This document shows, piece by piece, positions 57,092-64,000 of a stretch of 64,000 nucleotides of DNA (positions within the stretch are counted from its first letter, which is position 1; each line of letters begins with the position of its first letter). The position numbers were made by a program, and so were the translations under genes. The DNA comes from Candidatus Methylopumilus universalis. Its GTDB lineage: Bacteria > Pseudomonadota > Gammaproteobacteria > Burkholderiales > Methylophilaceae. The notes beneath the pieces were generated by a model that saw nothing but the letters and a program-made list of their open reading frames with translations, had not been told where the DNA came from and ran no database searches. The stretch is from contig NZ_CP040968.1 in assembly GCF_006365315.1 (NCBI RefSeq), forward strand, positions 558,001 through 622,000. Direction: 5' to 3'.

Positions 57092-57838
57092 ATGTCTCAA
57101 AGCCAGATCATTTTTGGATTTCATCCAATTATCAGCCGCCTTAGGCAATCCTCCCATAGCATTGATGAAATAATAATCGATAAAGATCGAAATGATCCTA
57201 GGAGCAAAGAAATTATTAATCTCGCTAAAGAATATAATATTCGCGTCTTAGCTGTAGATCGATCAAGATTAGATGGCTTAGCTTCAAATAAGAATCATCA
57301 AGGCGTTGTTGCAATGGTTAAACAAATTAAAATTCCATTTCTAACAATTGAAGATATTTTAGAGGGTGATTTATCTGAACCAGTTTTTTTTCTTATTTTA
57401 GATGGCGTTGAAGACCCTCATAATTTAGGCGCTTGTCTTCGTGTTGCAGACTGTATGGGAGTGGATGCCGTTATTGTTCCCAAGGATAGGGCCGTAGGAC
57501 TTAATGCAACAGTTCGAAAAGTTGCTTCAGGCGCTGCAGAATCTGTGCCCTTGATTGTTGTGACGAATTTAGCTAGAACTATTCGGGCGCTTAAAGAGGC
57601 TAATGTTCTTATTATTGGAACATCCGAGAACGGCGAGCATTCTTTGTATGATTCTAACCTTAAAGGTCCTATAGCAATCGTTTTAGGATCTGAGGGAGTT
57701 GGGCTCAGAAGGCTCACAAAAGAAGTGTGTGATACTTTAATTAAAATACCAATGCTAGGTGTAGTTGAAAGTTTAAATGTAAGTGTGGCAGCAGGTATTT
57801 GTTTATCTGAAGTGCGACGTCAGAGAATTAATCTTTAA
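57092..57838 (+). CDS. rlmB: 23S rRNA (guanosine-2251-2'-O)-methyltransferase
   Basis: SpoU/TrmH-family knotted methyltransferase of 248 residues. The substrate-binding domain opens IIFGFHPIISRLRQ; knot motifs NLGACLRVADCMG, IVLGSEGVGLRRL and VESLNVSVAAGICL are intact. It ends in 11 bp of tail-to-tail overlap with mqo. Confidence 0.96.
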   Translation: MSQSQIIFGFHPIISRLRQSSHSIDEIIIDKDRNDPRSKEIINLAKEYNIRVLAVDRSRLDGLASNKNHQGVVAMVKQIKIPFLTIEDILEGDLSEPVFFLILDGVEDPHNLGACLRVADCMGVDAVIVPKDRAVGLNATVRKVASGAAESVPLIVVTNLARTIRALKEANVLIIGTSENGEHSLYDSNLKGPIAIVLGSEGVGLRRLTKEVCDTLIKIPMLGVVESLNVSVAAGICLSEVRRQRINL

Positions 57839-59318
57839 GCCCAAGAGTTTTATGTGATGAAAGCCTAATCCTTTCAAGCAATTTTTTGTTTGTGATTAGA
57901 TTCTGGCCATAAGAAGGAATCATTTCTTTGATTTTCTTTTTAAATTCACTATTTAAAAGTTTTTCAGAAAAACATTGTTCTATAACTTTAATCATGGAGT
58001 CTACGGCGACTGAAGCTCCTGGTGAAGCCCCAAGAAGGGCAGCTAATTTTTTATTTTTTGAAATGATTACCTCAGTCCCAAATTCTAATTTTCCGCTTAT
58101 TAATGAATTTGGTTTAATGATCTGCACTCGTTGGCCAGCTATTTTAATAGACCAATCTTTTTCTTTTGCTTCCGGATAAAAGGTTTTTAATAAGTTTATT
58201 CGATCATGTTTTGACTGAAAAGACTCACGAATTAAATAATGAAACAATTTCCAGTTGTGTAATAAGACATAAATCATTGGAAAAAAATTCTTAAGTTTTA
58301 AAGATTTAATTAAATCCAGGTAAGAACCTGTTTTTAAAAATTTAAATGTAAATCCTGCATAAGGTCCAAATAGTAATGTTTTCTTCCCTTTGATAATTCT
58401 TAAATCGAAATGAGGGACTGACATTGGGGGCGAGCCTGAAGGGGCCATTCCATATACTTTTGCATTATGTTGGCTGACAATATTTTGATTTGAACAAACC
58501 AACCATTGACCGCTTACGGGAAATCCGCCATACCCCTTTTGTTCTTGAATTCCAGTTTTTTGAAGCAATCTAATAGCTTGACCTCCTGCGCCGATGAAAA
58601 TGAATTTGGCAAAAGTTTTTTTCATTTCACGGGAAATATTATTTCTGACAGATACTTCCCATAAATTATTTTTACTTTCTTTGATCTTTACGATTTCATC
58701 ATTAAGATGAATTTCAAAATCTTTTTTATGTTTCAAAGTTTTTAAAAGAGCATTTGTGGCAGCACCAAAATCAATATCTGCTCCTTCCTTGACTATTGTG
58801 GCCGCAACTTTCTGATGGGAGCCTCTTCCTATCATTGTTAAGTTAGCCCACTTTGAAATTTCTTTTCTGTTTTGAGAAAATATAATCGATTTAAATAGAT
58901 GGTGTTTTTTTAGTAGTAAATATCTTTTTTTTAAGAAGCGAATATTATCATCACCAAATACAAGGCTTATATGCGGTGTACGATGAATAAAATTTTTTGG
59001 ATCAAATGATTTATACTTGTTGCTTAAGTAGCTCCAATATTGAAGCGTAATTTCATATTTCGAGTTAATTTCAAGGGCTTTTTTGATATTAATTTTTCCA
59101 TCTTTGCCCATTGGAGTGTAATTAAGTTCGCAATATCCAGCATGACCCGTGCCTGCATTATTTAAAGCCTCGGAACTTTCAAGCCCTACACCTTGTAACT
59201 TCTCATACAAATCAACTTTGATAGAAGAATTACATTCTTTAATGAGGGAGGCTAAGGTGAGGCCCATAATACCTCCACCTATAATTAAACAATCTGTTTC
59301 GTTAGTTGATCCGTGCAT
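57828..59318 (-). CDS. mqo: Malate:quinone oxidoreductase
   Basis: FAD-dependent membrane-associated oxidation of malate to oxaloacetate, passing electrons to quinone. 496 residues. DCLIIGGGIMGLTLASLI is the FAD Rossmann motif; YGMAPSGSPPMSVPHFDLR and GGFPVSGQWLVCSN and LFGPYAGFTFKF are Mqo blocks. It is convergent with rlmB and lies alone on this strand. It is an irreversible alternative to NAD malate dehydrogenase; whether the latter exists cannot be judged here. Confidence 0.95.
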   Translation of the reverse strand: MHGSTNETDCLIIGGGIMGLTLASLIKECNSSIKVDLYEKLQGVGLESSEALNNAGTGHAGYCELNYTPMGKDGKINIKKALEINSKYEITLQYWSYLSNKYKSFDPKNFIHRTPHISLVFGDDNIRFLKKRYLLLKKHHLFKSIIFSQNRKEISKWANLTMIGRGSHQKVAATIVKEGADIDFGAATNALLKTLKHKKDFEIHLNDEIVKIKESKNNLWEVSVRNNISREMKKTFAKFIFIGAGGQAIRLLQKTGIQEQKGYGGFPVSGQWLVCSNQNIVSQHNAKVYGMAPSGSPPMSVPHFDLRIIKGKKTLLFGPYAGFTFKFLKTGSYLDLIKSLKLKNFFPMIYVLLHNWKLFHYLIRESFQSKHDRINLLKTFYPEAKEKDWSIKIAGQRVQIIKPNSLISGKLEFGTEVIISKNKKLAALLGASPGASVAVDSMIKVIEQCFSEKLLNSEFKKKIKEMIPSYGQNLITNKKLLERIRLSSHKTLGLKD

Positions 59319-59412
59319 ATTGTCTTTATTTCTAGCGTATGTTTTTTATTTTTTAAACTGTATTAAAGCTTTTGATTGATATAATTAAGTTTTTAAGGAT
59401 TTATATTTTCTT

Positions 59413-60282
59413 ATGAAAATTAGTGGCTTCACATTTATTCGCAATGGAACTATTCTGGGTTATCCATTTATTGAAAGTATAAATTCTATCTTACCAATTT
59501 GTGACGAATTCATTATAGCAGTTGGTCCCAGCGAAGATGACACCCTAACGCTCCTTAAGAAAATAAAAAGCAAAAAAATAAAGATTATCCAAACGCAATG
59601 GAATGAGAACATGAAGGACAGGGGGTTTGTGTACGCGCAACAAAAAATGATTGCACAATTTAACTGTTCCGGCGATTGGGCTTTTTATCTTGAGGGCGAT
59701 GAGGTAGTTCATCAAGATGATTTAAAAATAATCAAAAAAGCGATGAAAAATTCTCTAAATAACTTTAAGATTGAGTCATTAGTTTTTGATTATATTCATT
59801 TTTTTGGAAATAAAGATTGGATTGCAACAAGCCCGGCCTGGTACCGAAAAGAAGCAAGAATTATTCGAAATAATCTTCGCGTATGGTCTCCTGACGCGCT
59901 TTATTTTGTCAATATGGATAAAAATAAAAATGGTAGGTATCCGAACGCAATTTCAATAGGCGCACCAATTTATCATTACGGTCATATACGAAGTAAAGCG
60001 TCCATGAATGATAAATTGAAAAGAGTTGGCAAGTATTGGAATAAGAAGATACCTAATTTCGTTTCCTACGAAATTGATCCAAAGGCAATTAAGCCATTCT
60101 TAGGTAAGCACCCAGCTATTATGAAAAACTGGCTAAAAGAAAAGGCTGAGCAAACATTTAATCCTGATCCAAATTATCAGATCACGCGGAGAGAAAAGAG
60201 ACATCGTTGGCTTGCTTTTTTCGAAAAATTTCTAAACAAAGATTTAACCAAGAAACATTTTAAATTTATTATTAATGACTAA
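59413..60282 (+). CDS. Glycosyltransferase, GT2-like
   Basis: 289 residues. KISGFTFIRNGTILGYPFIE begins a GT-A fold; the DxD-like metal site is FYLEGDEVVHQDD near residue 97. SIGAPIYHYGHIRSK follows. First gene of the polysaccharide cluster; its last 8 bp overlap the O-antigen ligase gene. Sugar donor and acceptor are unknown. AT-rich but not different from its neighbours. Confidence 0.75.
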   Translation: MKISGFTFIRNGTILGYPFIESINSILPICDEFIIAVGPSEDDTLTLLKKIKSKKIKIIQTQWNENMKDRGFVYAQQKMIAQFNCSGDWAFYLEGDEVVHQDDLKIIKKAMKNSLNNFKIESLVFDYIHFFGNKDWIATSPAWYRKEARIIRNNLRVWSPDALYFVNMDKNKNGRYPNAISIGAPIYHYGHIRSKASMNDKLKRVGKYWNKKIPNFVSYEIDPKAIKPFLGKHPAIMKNWLKEKAEQTFNPDPNYQITRREKRHRWLAFFEKFLNKDLTKKHFKFIIND

Positions 60283-61498
60283 AGCTTACCAAGACTTTAT
60301 GCAAAAATTAATTAACGCTGTCATTATTTTTGCCTGCTTTAGCTTGGCTATGCCTACCGCCTGGGTAAGTATAGCTTCTGCAATTCTTTTGTTTTCATGG
60401 ATAATTTCAGGAAAATATTCTGAGAAATTTAAGCTTATTTATAAAAACCCAGCCGCTATATCTGTTCTGATTCTTTTCAGCTTTTATTGTATTGGTGCGG
60501 TCTACTCTTCGGGCACAATTAAAGAAAGCGGAACGTTTTTATTAAAATATACAAAACTTTTAATTATTCCCATGGTTATCAGCGTAGTTACCACAAAAAA
60601 AATACGTCATTACGGTATGAATGCATTTTTGTTTGGCGCCTTAATCTTACTCGGCATTTCTTATTTTAAATGGTTAGGTATAATCCCTATGAATTTAGGC
60701 TTGCATGATATGCCAGACAATAGCCAAGGTTTTCTCGCCTTTAAAAATCGCATTGCACATAATATTTTGATGTCTTTTTTAATGTTTGTATTCTTCTGTA
60801 AGGCTCATTTAGAAAAGACTCTTTGGCGTTGGGTGTGGTTTTTCATTGCCTTGCTTTCCCTTATTGATCTTATGTATCTCGTAGGAGGGCGGTCTGGGCA
60901 GATTATTGCTTTATGTTTTGTCTTATTTTTACCTTTATATTTTTATGGCAAGGAAGCTTTCAAGTATTTCGTGATTGCTGTGATATCAATATTTTTGCTT
61001 CATAAGCAATTAGAGCCTTTAATGCCTGGCAGATTAATAAAAACAGGCCAGGAAGTCTCAGAGCATAAATCAGACGAGCATCTTACTTCGGCCGGTATTA
61101 GATTAGAGATGTATAAAAATACTCTACTCTTAATTAAGGAATCACCTTTGATTGGTTATGGTACAGGTGCACTTAGGTCTGAATATAATAAATTAGCTAA
61201 CACCCAAGATACTTTATTAAAAGACGTACCAAATCCGCATAATCAATACTTATTAACTTTTTTTGAGCTTGGTATTGTAGGGCTTGCAGCATTCCTTTTC
61301 ATGTTTTATCGTTTTTGGCAGCATTCTAACGTCATAGGAAGATCAGACAAACATGCAGGAATGTTCTTAAAGGGAGTTGTCCTTACTATCGCTATAGGAT
61401 CTATGTTTAATTCCTTATTGCTTGATGCAACCGAGGGTAAGTTCTTCTGTGTTTTAACTGGCTTATTATTGAGTGCCTACACCAAAAAAAATGGCTAA
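60275..61498 (+). CDS. O-antigen ligase-like protein (Wzy_C family)
   Basis: 407 residues with about ten to twelve hydrophobic helices. The long periplasmic-loop region around residues 245-320 contains RLEMYKNTLLLIKESPLIGY and NPHNQYLLTFFELGIVGL, the Wzy_C signature (the NPHNxYL motif). Such proteins transfer O-polysaccharide to lipid A core (WaaL) or polymerise it (Wzy); sequence alone does not separate them. Overlaps genes on both sides by 8 bp. Confidence 0.82.
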   Translation: MTKAYQDFMQKLINAVIIFACFSLAMPTAWVSIASAILLFSWIISGKYSEKFKLIYKNPAAISVLILFSFYCIGAVYSSGTIKESGTFLLKYTKLLIIPMVISVVTTKKIRHYGMNAFLFGALILLGISYFKWLGIIPMNLGLHDMPDNSQGFLAFKNRIAHNILMSFLMFVFFCKAHLEKTLWRWVWFFIALLSLIDLMYLVGGRSGQIIALCFVLFLPLYFYGKEAFKYFVIAVISIFLLHKQLEPLMPGRLIKTGQEVSEHKSDEHLTSAGIRLEMYKNTLLLIKESPLIGYGTGALRSEYNKLANTQDTLLKDVPNPHNQYLLTFFELGIVGLAAFLFMFYRFWQHSNVIGRSDKHAGMFLKGVVLTIAIGSMFNSLLLDATEGKFFCVLTGLLLSAYTKKNG

Positions 61499-62258
61499 AC
61501 TATCAGTAGTAATTGTTGCAAAAAATGAATCTGCAAATATTTACGATTGCGTTAAAAGCGCTGCTTTTGCTGACGAAATTTTAGTCATAGATTCAGGAAG
61601 TACTGATCAAACTATTCGTCTTGCAAAAAATGCAGGCGCGCGAATCCTTAAGAAAAAATGGATCGGTTATGGCCCGCAACAAAATATAGCAATCAATGCG
61701 TCTAAAGGTGATTGGGTTTTTTCATTAGATGCAGACGAAAGAATTTCATCAAAACTTGCAAAAGAAATAATTAAATCTATTAAAGAAGAAGAATTTTATG
61801 TCTACAACGTACCAAGAAAATCTTTATTTGTATCAAGATTTATGGGTCATTCTGGATGGCGACCAGACTATACCAAACGTTTATTCAAAAAAGGCTTTGC
61901 TAAGTTTACTGAGCATGAGGTTCATGCGCACTTATCTACAAAATATAAAATTGGAAAATTAGCAAACCCCATAATCCACTTTAGCTACAGAGATCTTGAA
62001 TCTGTTATTTATAAAATGAATCTTTATTCTACTGGTGGTGCTAGAGATAATTTAAAATCAGGTAAAAAAGGCTCCCTGAGAAAAGCGATATTTCATGGCC
62101 TATGGGCTTTTTTTCGAACTTATTTTATTAGGGCGGGATTCTTGGATGGTAGGGAGGGAGTAATGCTTGCAATTGCAAACGCAGAGGTAACCTATTATCG
62201 TTATTTAAAGCTTTATTACATTTCTCAAAAAAACTTAAAATCAAAAATTAATTTTTAA
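61491..62258 (+). CDS. Family 2 glycosyltransferase, WaaE/KdtX-like
   Basis: 255 residues. LSVVIVAKNESANIYDCVKS, EILVIDSGSTDQTIRLAKN and FSLDADERISSKLAKEI are the GT2 core and DxD motifs, with the WaaE-like HFSYRDLESVIYKMNLYST and GGARDNLKSGKKG. Start MAKLSVV at 61491 gives the usual ATG-TAA overlap; a longer frame starts at 61473 inside the previous gene. Likely adds a core-region glucose. Confidence 0.85.
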   Translation: MAKLSVVIVAKNESANIYDCVKSAAFADEILVIDSGSTDQTIRLAKNAGARILKKKWIGYGPQQNIAINASKGDWVFSLDADERISSKLAKEIIKSIKEEEFYVYNVPRKSLFVSRFMGHSGWRPDYTKRLFKKGFAKFTEHEVHAHLSTKYKIGKLANPIIHFSYRDLESVIYKMNLYSTGGARDNLKSGKKGSLRKAIFHGLWAFFRTYFIRAGFLDGREGVMLAIANAEVTYYRYLKLYYISQKNLKSKINF

Positions 62259-63184
62259 TGATTAGACATTCTAATTTTATTCAAAAAACACCCGAAATTA
62301 CTTTCTTTAAAAGTAAGAAGCATAAGAAACCAATTTTTTCAATTTTGATACCAACTTGGAATAATCTTAATTTCTTGAAATTATGTATTAATAGCCTTGA
62401 AAAAAATTCACGCTATCAGCACCAAATTATTTTACATATTAATGATGGCACTGATGGAACAATTGACTGGGTTAAGAAAAATGGATTTGATTTTTCTCAT
62501 TCAAAGGAAAATATAGGCATTTGTTTAGCTTTAAATGCGTCAAGCACGCTAGCTAATACTGATTATATTGTTTATTTTAATGATGATATGTACGCCTGCC
62601 CTGATTGGGATTATTGGCTTCTTAGAGAGGTTAAGCGTCAGCCTTCAGATTATTTTTTTCTGTCATCGACTATGATTGAACCAAGGGATAGCAATAATTC
62701 GTGTGTGATTGCACCATATGATTTTGGTGATCATCCAAACCAATTTAAAGAAAAAGAGCTTCTGAACAGCTTTAAGCAATTTAAAAAGAATGATTGGACA
62801 GGAGCTACATGGCCACCTAATTTGGTCCCTAAAAAGCTTTGGGATCTTGTAGGTGGATATAGCACTGAATTTTCTCCTGGAATGTATTCTGACCCAGATT
62901 TTTCGATGAAGCTATGGAATGTTGGGGTGAGAAACTTTAAAGGGGTGAGCAAAAGTCGCATTTACCATTTTATGTCTAAATCAACTAAAAAAATAAATTT
63001 TAAGAAATTTGACGGGAGAAGTGTTTTTTTTAGGAAATGGGGTATTAGTTCAAACGTATTTACAACTTACTATCTTAAAAGAGGTAGCAATTGGTCTGGG
63101 TCTTTAGGTGAGCCAATTATCAATCTCCGTATTCGGCTTAAGATTTTTTTAACTCGCATGAAATTACTCTTTCAGCAATTATAA
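62258..63184 (+). CDS. Family 2 glycosyltransferase
   Basis: 308 residues. IFSILIPTWNNLNFLKLCIN is the GT2 N-terminus, IVYFNDDMYACPDWDYW carries the DxD-like site near 109. YSTEFSPGMYSDPDFSMKLW is the acceptor-side ED-type motif. Its ATG shares one base with the preceding stop. Specificity unknown; part of lipopolysaccharide synthesis by position. Confidence 0.82.
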   Translation: MIRHSNFIQKTPEITFFKSKKHKKPIFSILIPTWNNLNFLKLCINSLEKNSRYQHQIILHINDGTDGTIDWVKKNGFDFSHSKENIGICLALNASSTLANTDYIVYFNDDMYACPDWDYWLLREVKRQPSDYFFLSSTMIEPRDSNNSCVIAPYDFGDHPNQFKEKELLNSFKQFKKNDWTGATWPPNLVPKKLWDLVGGYSTEFSPGMYSDPDFSMKLWNVGVRNFKGVSKSRIYHFMSKSTKKINFKKFDGRSVFFRKWGISSNVFTTYYLKRGSNWSGSLGEPIINLRIRLKIFLTRMKLLFQQL

Positions 63185-64000
63185 TGACTCAAAAAAATGA
63201 AAAGATATTGGCAATACAATTTCAATATCTAGGCGATATAATTTTTTTGCTTCCCGCTCTCAAAGCTTTAAAAATTAAATTTCCCAAAGCTGAGCTACAT
63301 GTTTTAGTTGCAAAAGAAATGAAAGACTTGCTAAATCATGTTAGCTTCATTGATAGGCTTTGGATGGTTTCCAGGGTTAGAGGAAAAATAAATTTTTTTA
63401 CAAATTTACCTTTAATTTTACGACTTAGAAGAGAGTCTTTTACTAGATCTGTTGATTTTGGCGGTAATGATCGTGGAGCAATTTATAGCTTCCTAAGCGG
63501 TGCTAAGATTCGTTTGGGCATGATTAATAAGCCTAATCATATCCTTCATAATTTATGCTACAACCAAAAAATTGCTGCTTCTAATTTATCAAAAGTATAT
63601 ATTCAAAAAAATCTAGATTTATTAAACCTATGGGATATTGACGCGCCATCTAAATCTGTCCCGAAAATTGATTTTGATAAGTCCCATTTGGCGGAAGCTA
63701 AAAAACTATTAAAAGGGACGGTGATTCTCTGTCATATAGGAACCTCACAGCTAAAAAAAGAATGGCCTATTTATCGATGGTTAGAATTAAATAAATTGTT
63801 TAAGCGTGCAGGACTTAAGGTTGTTTATACTTCAGGTTTAAGCTTAAGAGAGCGTTCCTTACTTGATCAGCTAAAAAGTAAAGATAAATTGATTCACACT
63901 CTAGAGCCCACTAAGAATTTAAATGTCTTTTTAGCGGTTTTAAGTCTCACAAAGATTGTGGTATCTGGTGATACGGGACCTTTACATTTTGCTAATGCTT
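63184..64000 (+). CDS. Family 9 glycosyltransferase (heptosyltransferase-like), 3' end outside window
   Basis: About 272 residues are present (family about 340). KILAIQFQYLGDIIFLLPAL is the GT9 opening and VVSGDTGPLHFANA the donor-binding motif close to the edge. Proteins of this family transfer ADP-heptose to the lipid A inner core (WaaC/WaaF/WaaQ types). The ATG at 63184 overlaps the preceding stop by one base. The frame remains open to the window end. Confidence 0.88.
   Translation, partial: MTQKNEKILAIQFQYLGDIIFLLPALKALKIKFPKAELHVLVAKEMKDLLNHVSFIDRLWMVSRVRGKINFFTNLPLILRLRRESFTRSVDFGGNDRGAIYSFLSGAKIRLGMINKPNHILHNLCYNQKIAASNLSKVYIQKNLDLLNLWDIDAPSKSVPKIDFDKSHLAEAKKLLKGTVILCHIGTSQLKKEWPIYRWLELNKLFKRAGLKVVYTSGLSLRERSLLDQLKSKDKLIHTLEPTKNLNVFLAVLSLTKIVVSGDTGPLHFANA

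Noticed and set aside
1-64000. Mobile elements, CRISPR arrays, tRNA or rRNA genes
   Set aside because: No transposase or integrase, no regularly spaced repeats, and no cloverleaf-like or rRNA sequence was found; gaps are too short to hold most of them.

Overview
The window reads as one stretch of chromosome from a small, AT-rich, streamlined betaproteobacterial methylotroph, most likely Methylophilaceae of the freshwater LD28 / marine OM43 (Methylopumilus-like) type. The evidence is: PQQ biosynthesis genes (pqqBCDE), the cofactor of periplasmic methanol dehydrogenase; a MoxY/LapD-like sensor kinase; betaproteobacterial gene order in the leu-asd-fimV-truA-trpFBA-accD-folC-cvpA-purF-metZ run; and very tight packing. 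The species assignment is inference; no rRNA or tRNA is present to anchor it. The longest gap between genes is 177 bp (purF to metZ) and it is filled by a riboswitch, so no gap exceeds 300 bp. I saw no insertion sequence, prophage, CRISPR array, tRNA or rRNA.

Layout. 1-5.8 kb: 5' part of acs (minus), a sensor kinase/response regulator pair, then a translationally coupled Rieske oxygenase and EamA transporter (minus). 6-10.8 kb: two small membrane proteins, then argD-argF-argG, ppnP and yajQ. 10.8-25.6 kb: one long co-directional run, leuCDB-asd-fimV-EcfT-like-truA-trpFBA-accD-folC-SPOR-cvpA-purF. 25.6-33.9 kb: metZ behind a SAM-II-like riboswitch with terminator, then gyrA-serC-pheA-hisC-DAHP synthase. 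34-40.5 kb: pqqBCDE, an MFS transporter and a YncD/PqqU-like TonB receptor. 40.6-48 kb: assimilatory sulfate reduction on the minus strand (TSUP-cysI-DUF934-cysH-cysD-cysN-fdxA), divergent from a CysB-type regulator. 48-57.8 kb: fhs, yigZ, rmuC, moaD-moaE, a WecA/MraY-family transferase, galU, a purine phosphoribosyltransferase, rnr and rlmB. 57.8-64 kb: mqo (minus) and a lipopolysaccharide cluster of glycosyltransferases with an O-antigen ligase, running off the right edge.

How it fits together: most of the window is prototrophy (Arg, Leu, Met, Trp, Phe, Ser, Cys, purines, folate) plus PQQ and one-carbon supply (fhs). The least routine parts are the metZ leader, with a textbook promoter, SAM-II-like aptamer, antiterminator and terminator in 177 bp; the PQQ locus, which lacks pqqA but carries an MFS carrier and a probable PQQ receptor; and several genes whose -10 box lies exactly six bases before the ATG, suggesting leaderless mRNAs. 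I did not find a convincing wholly new multi-gene system; the PQQ biosynthesis-plus-traffic neighbourhood is the best candidate for new biology.
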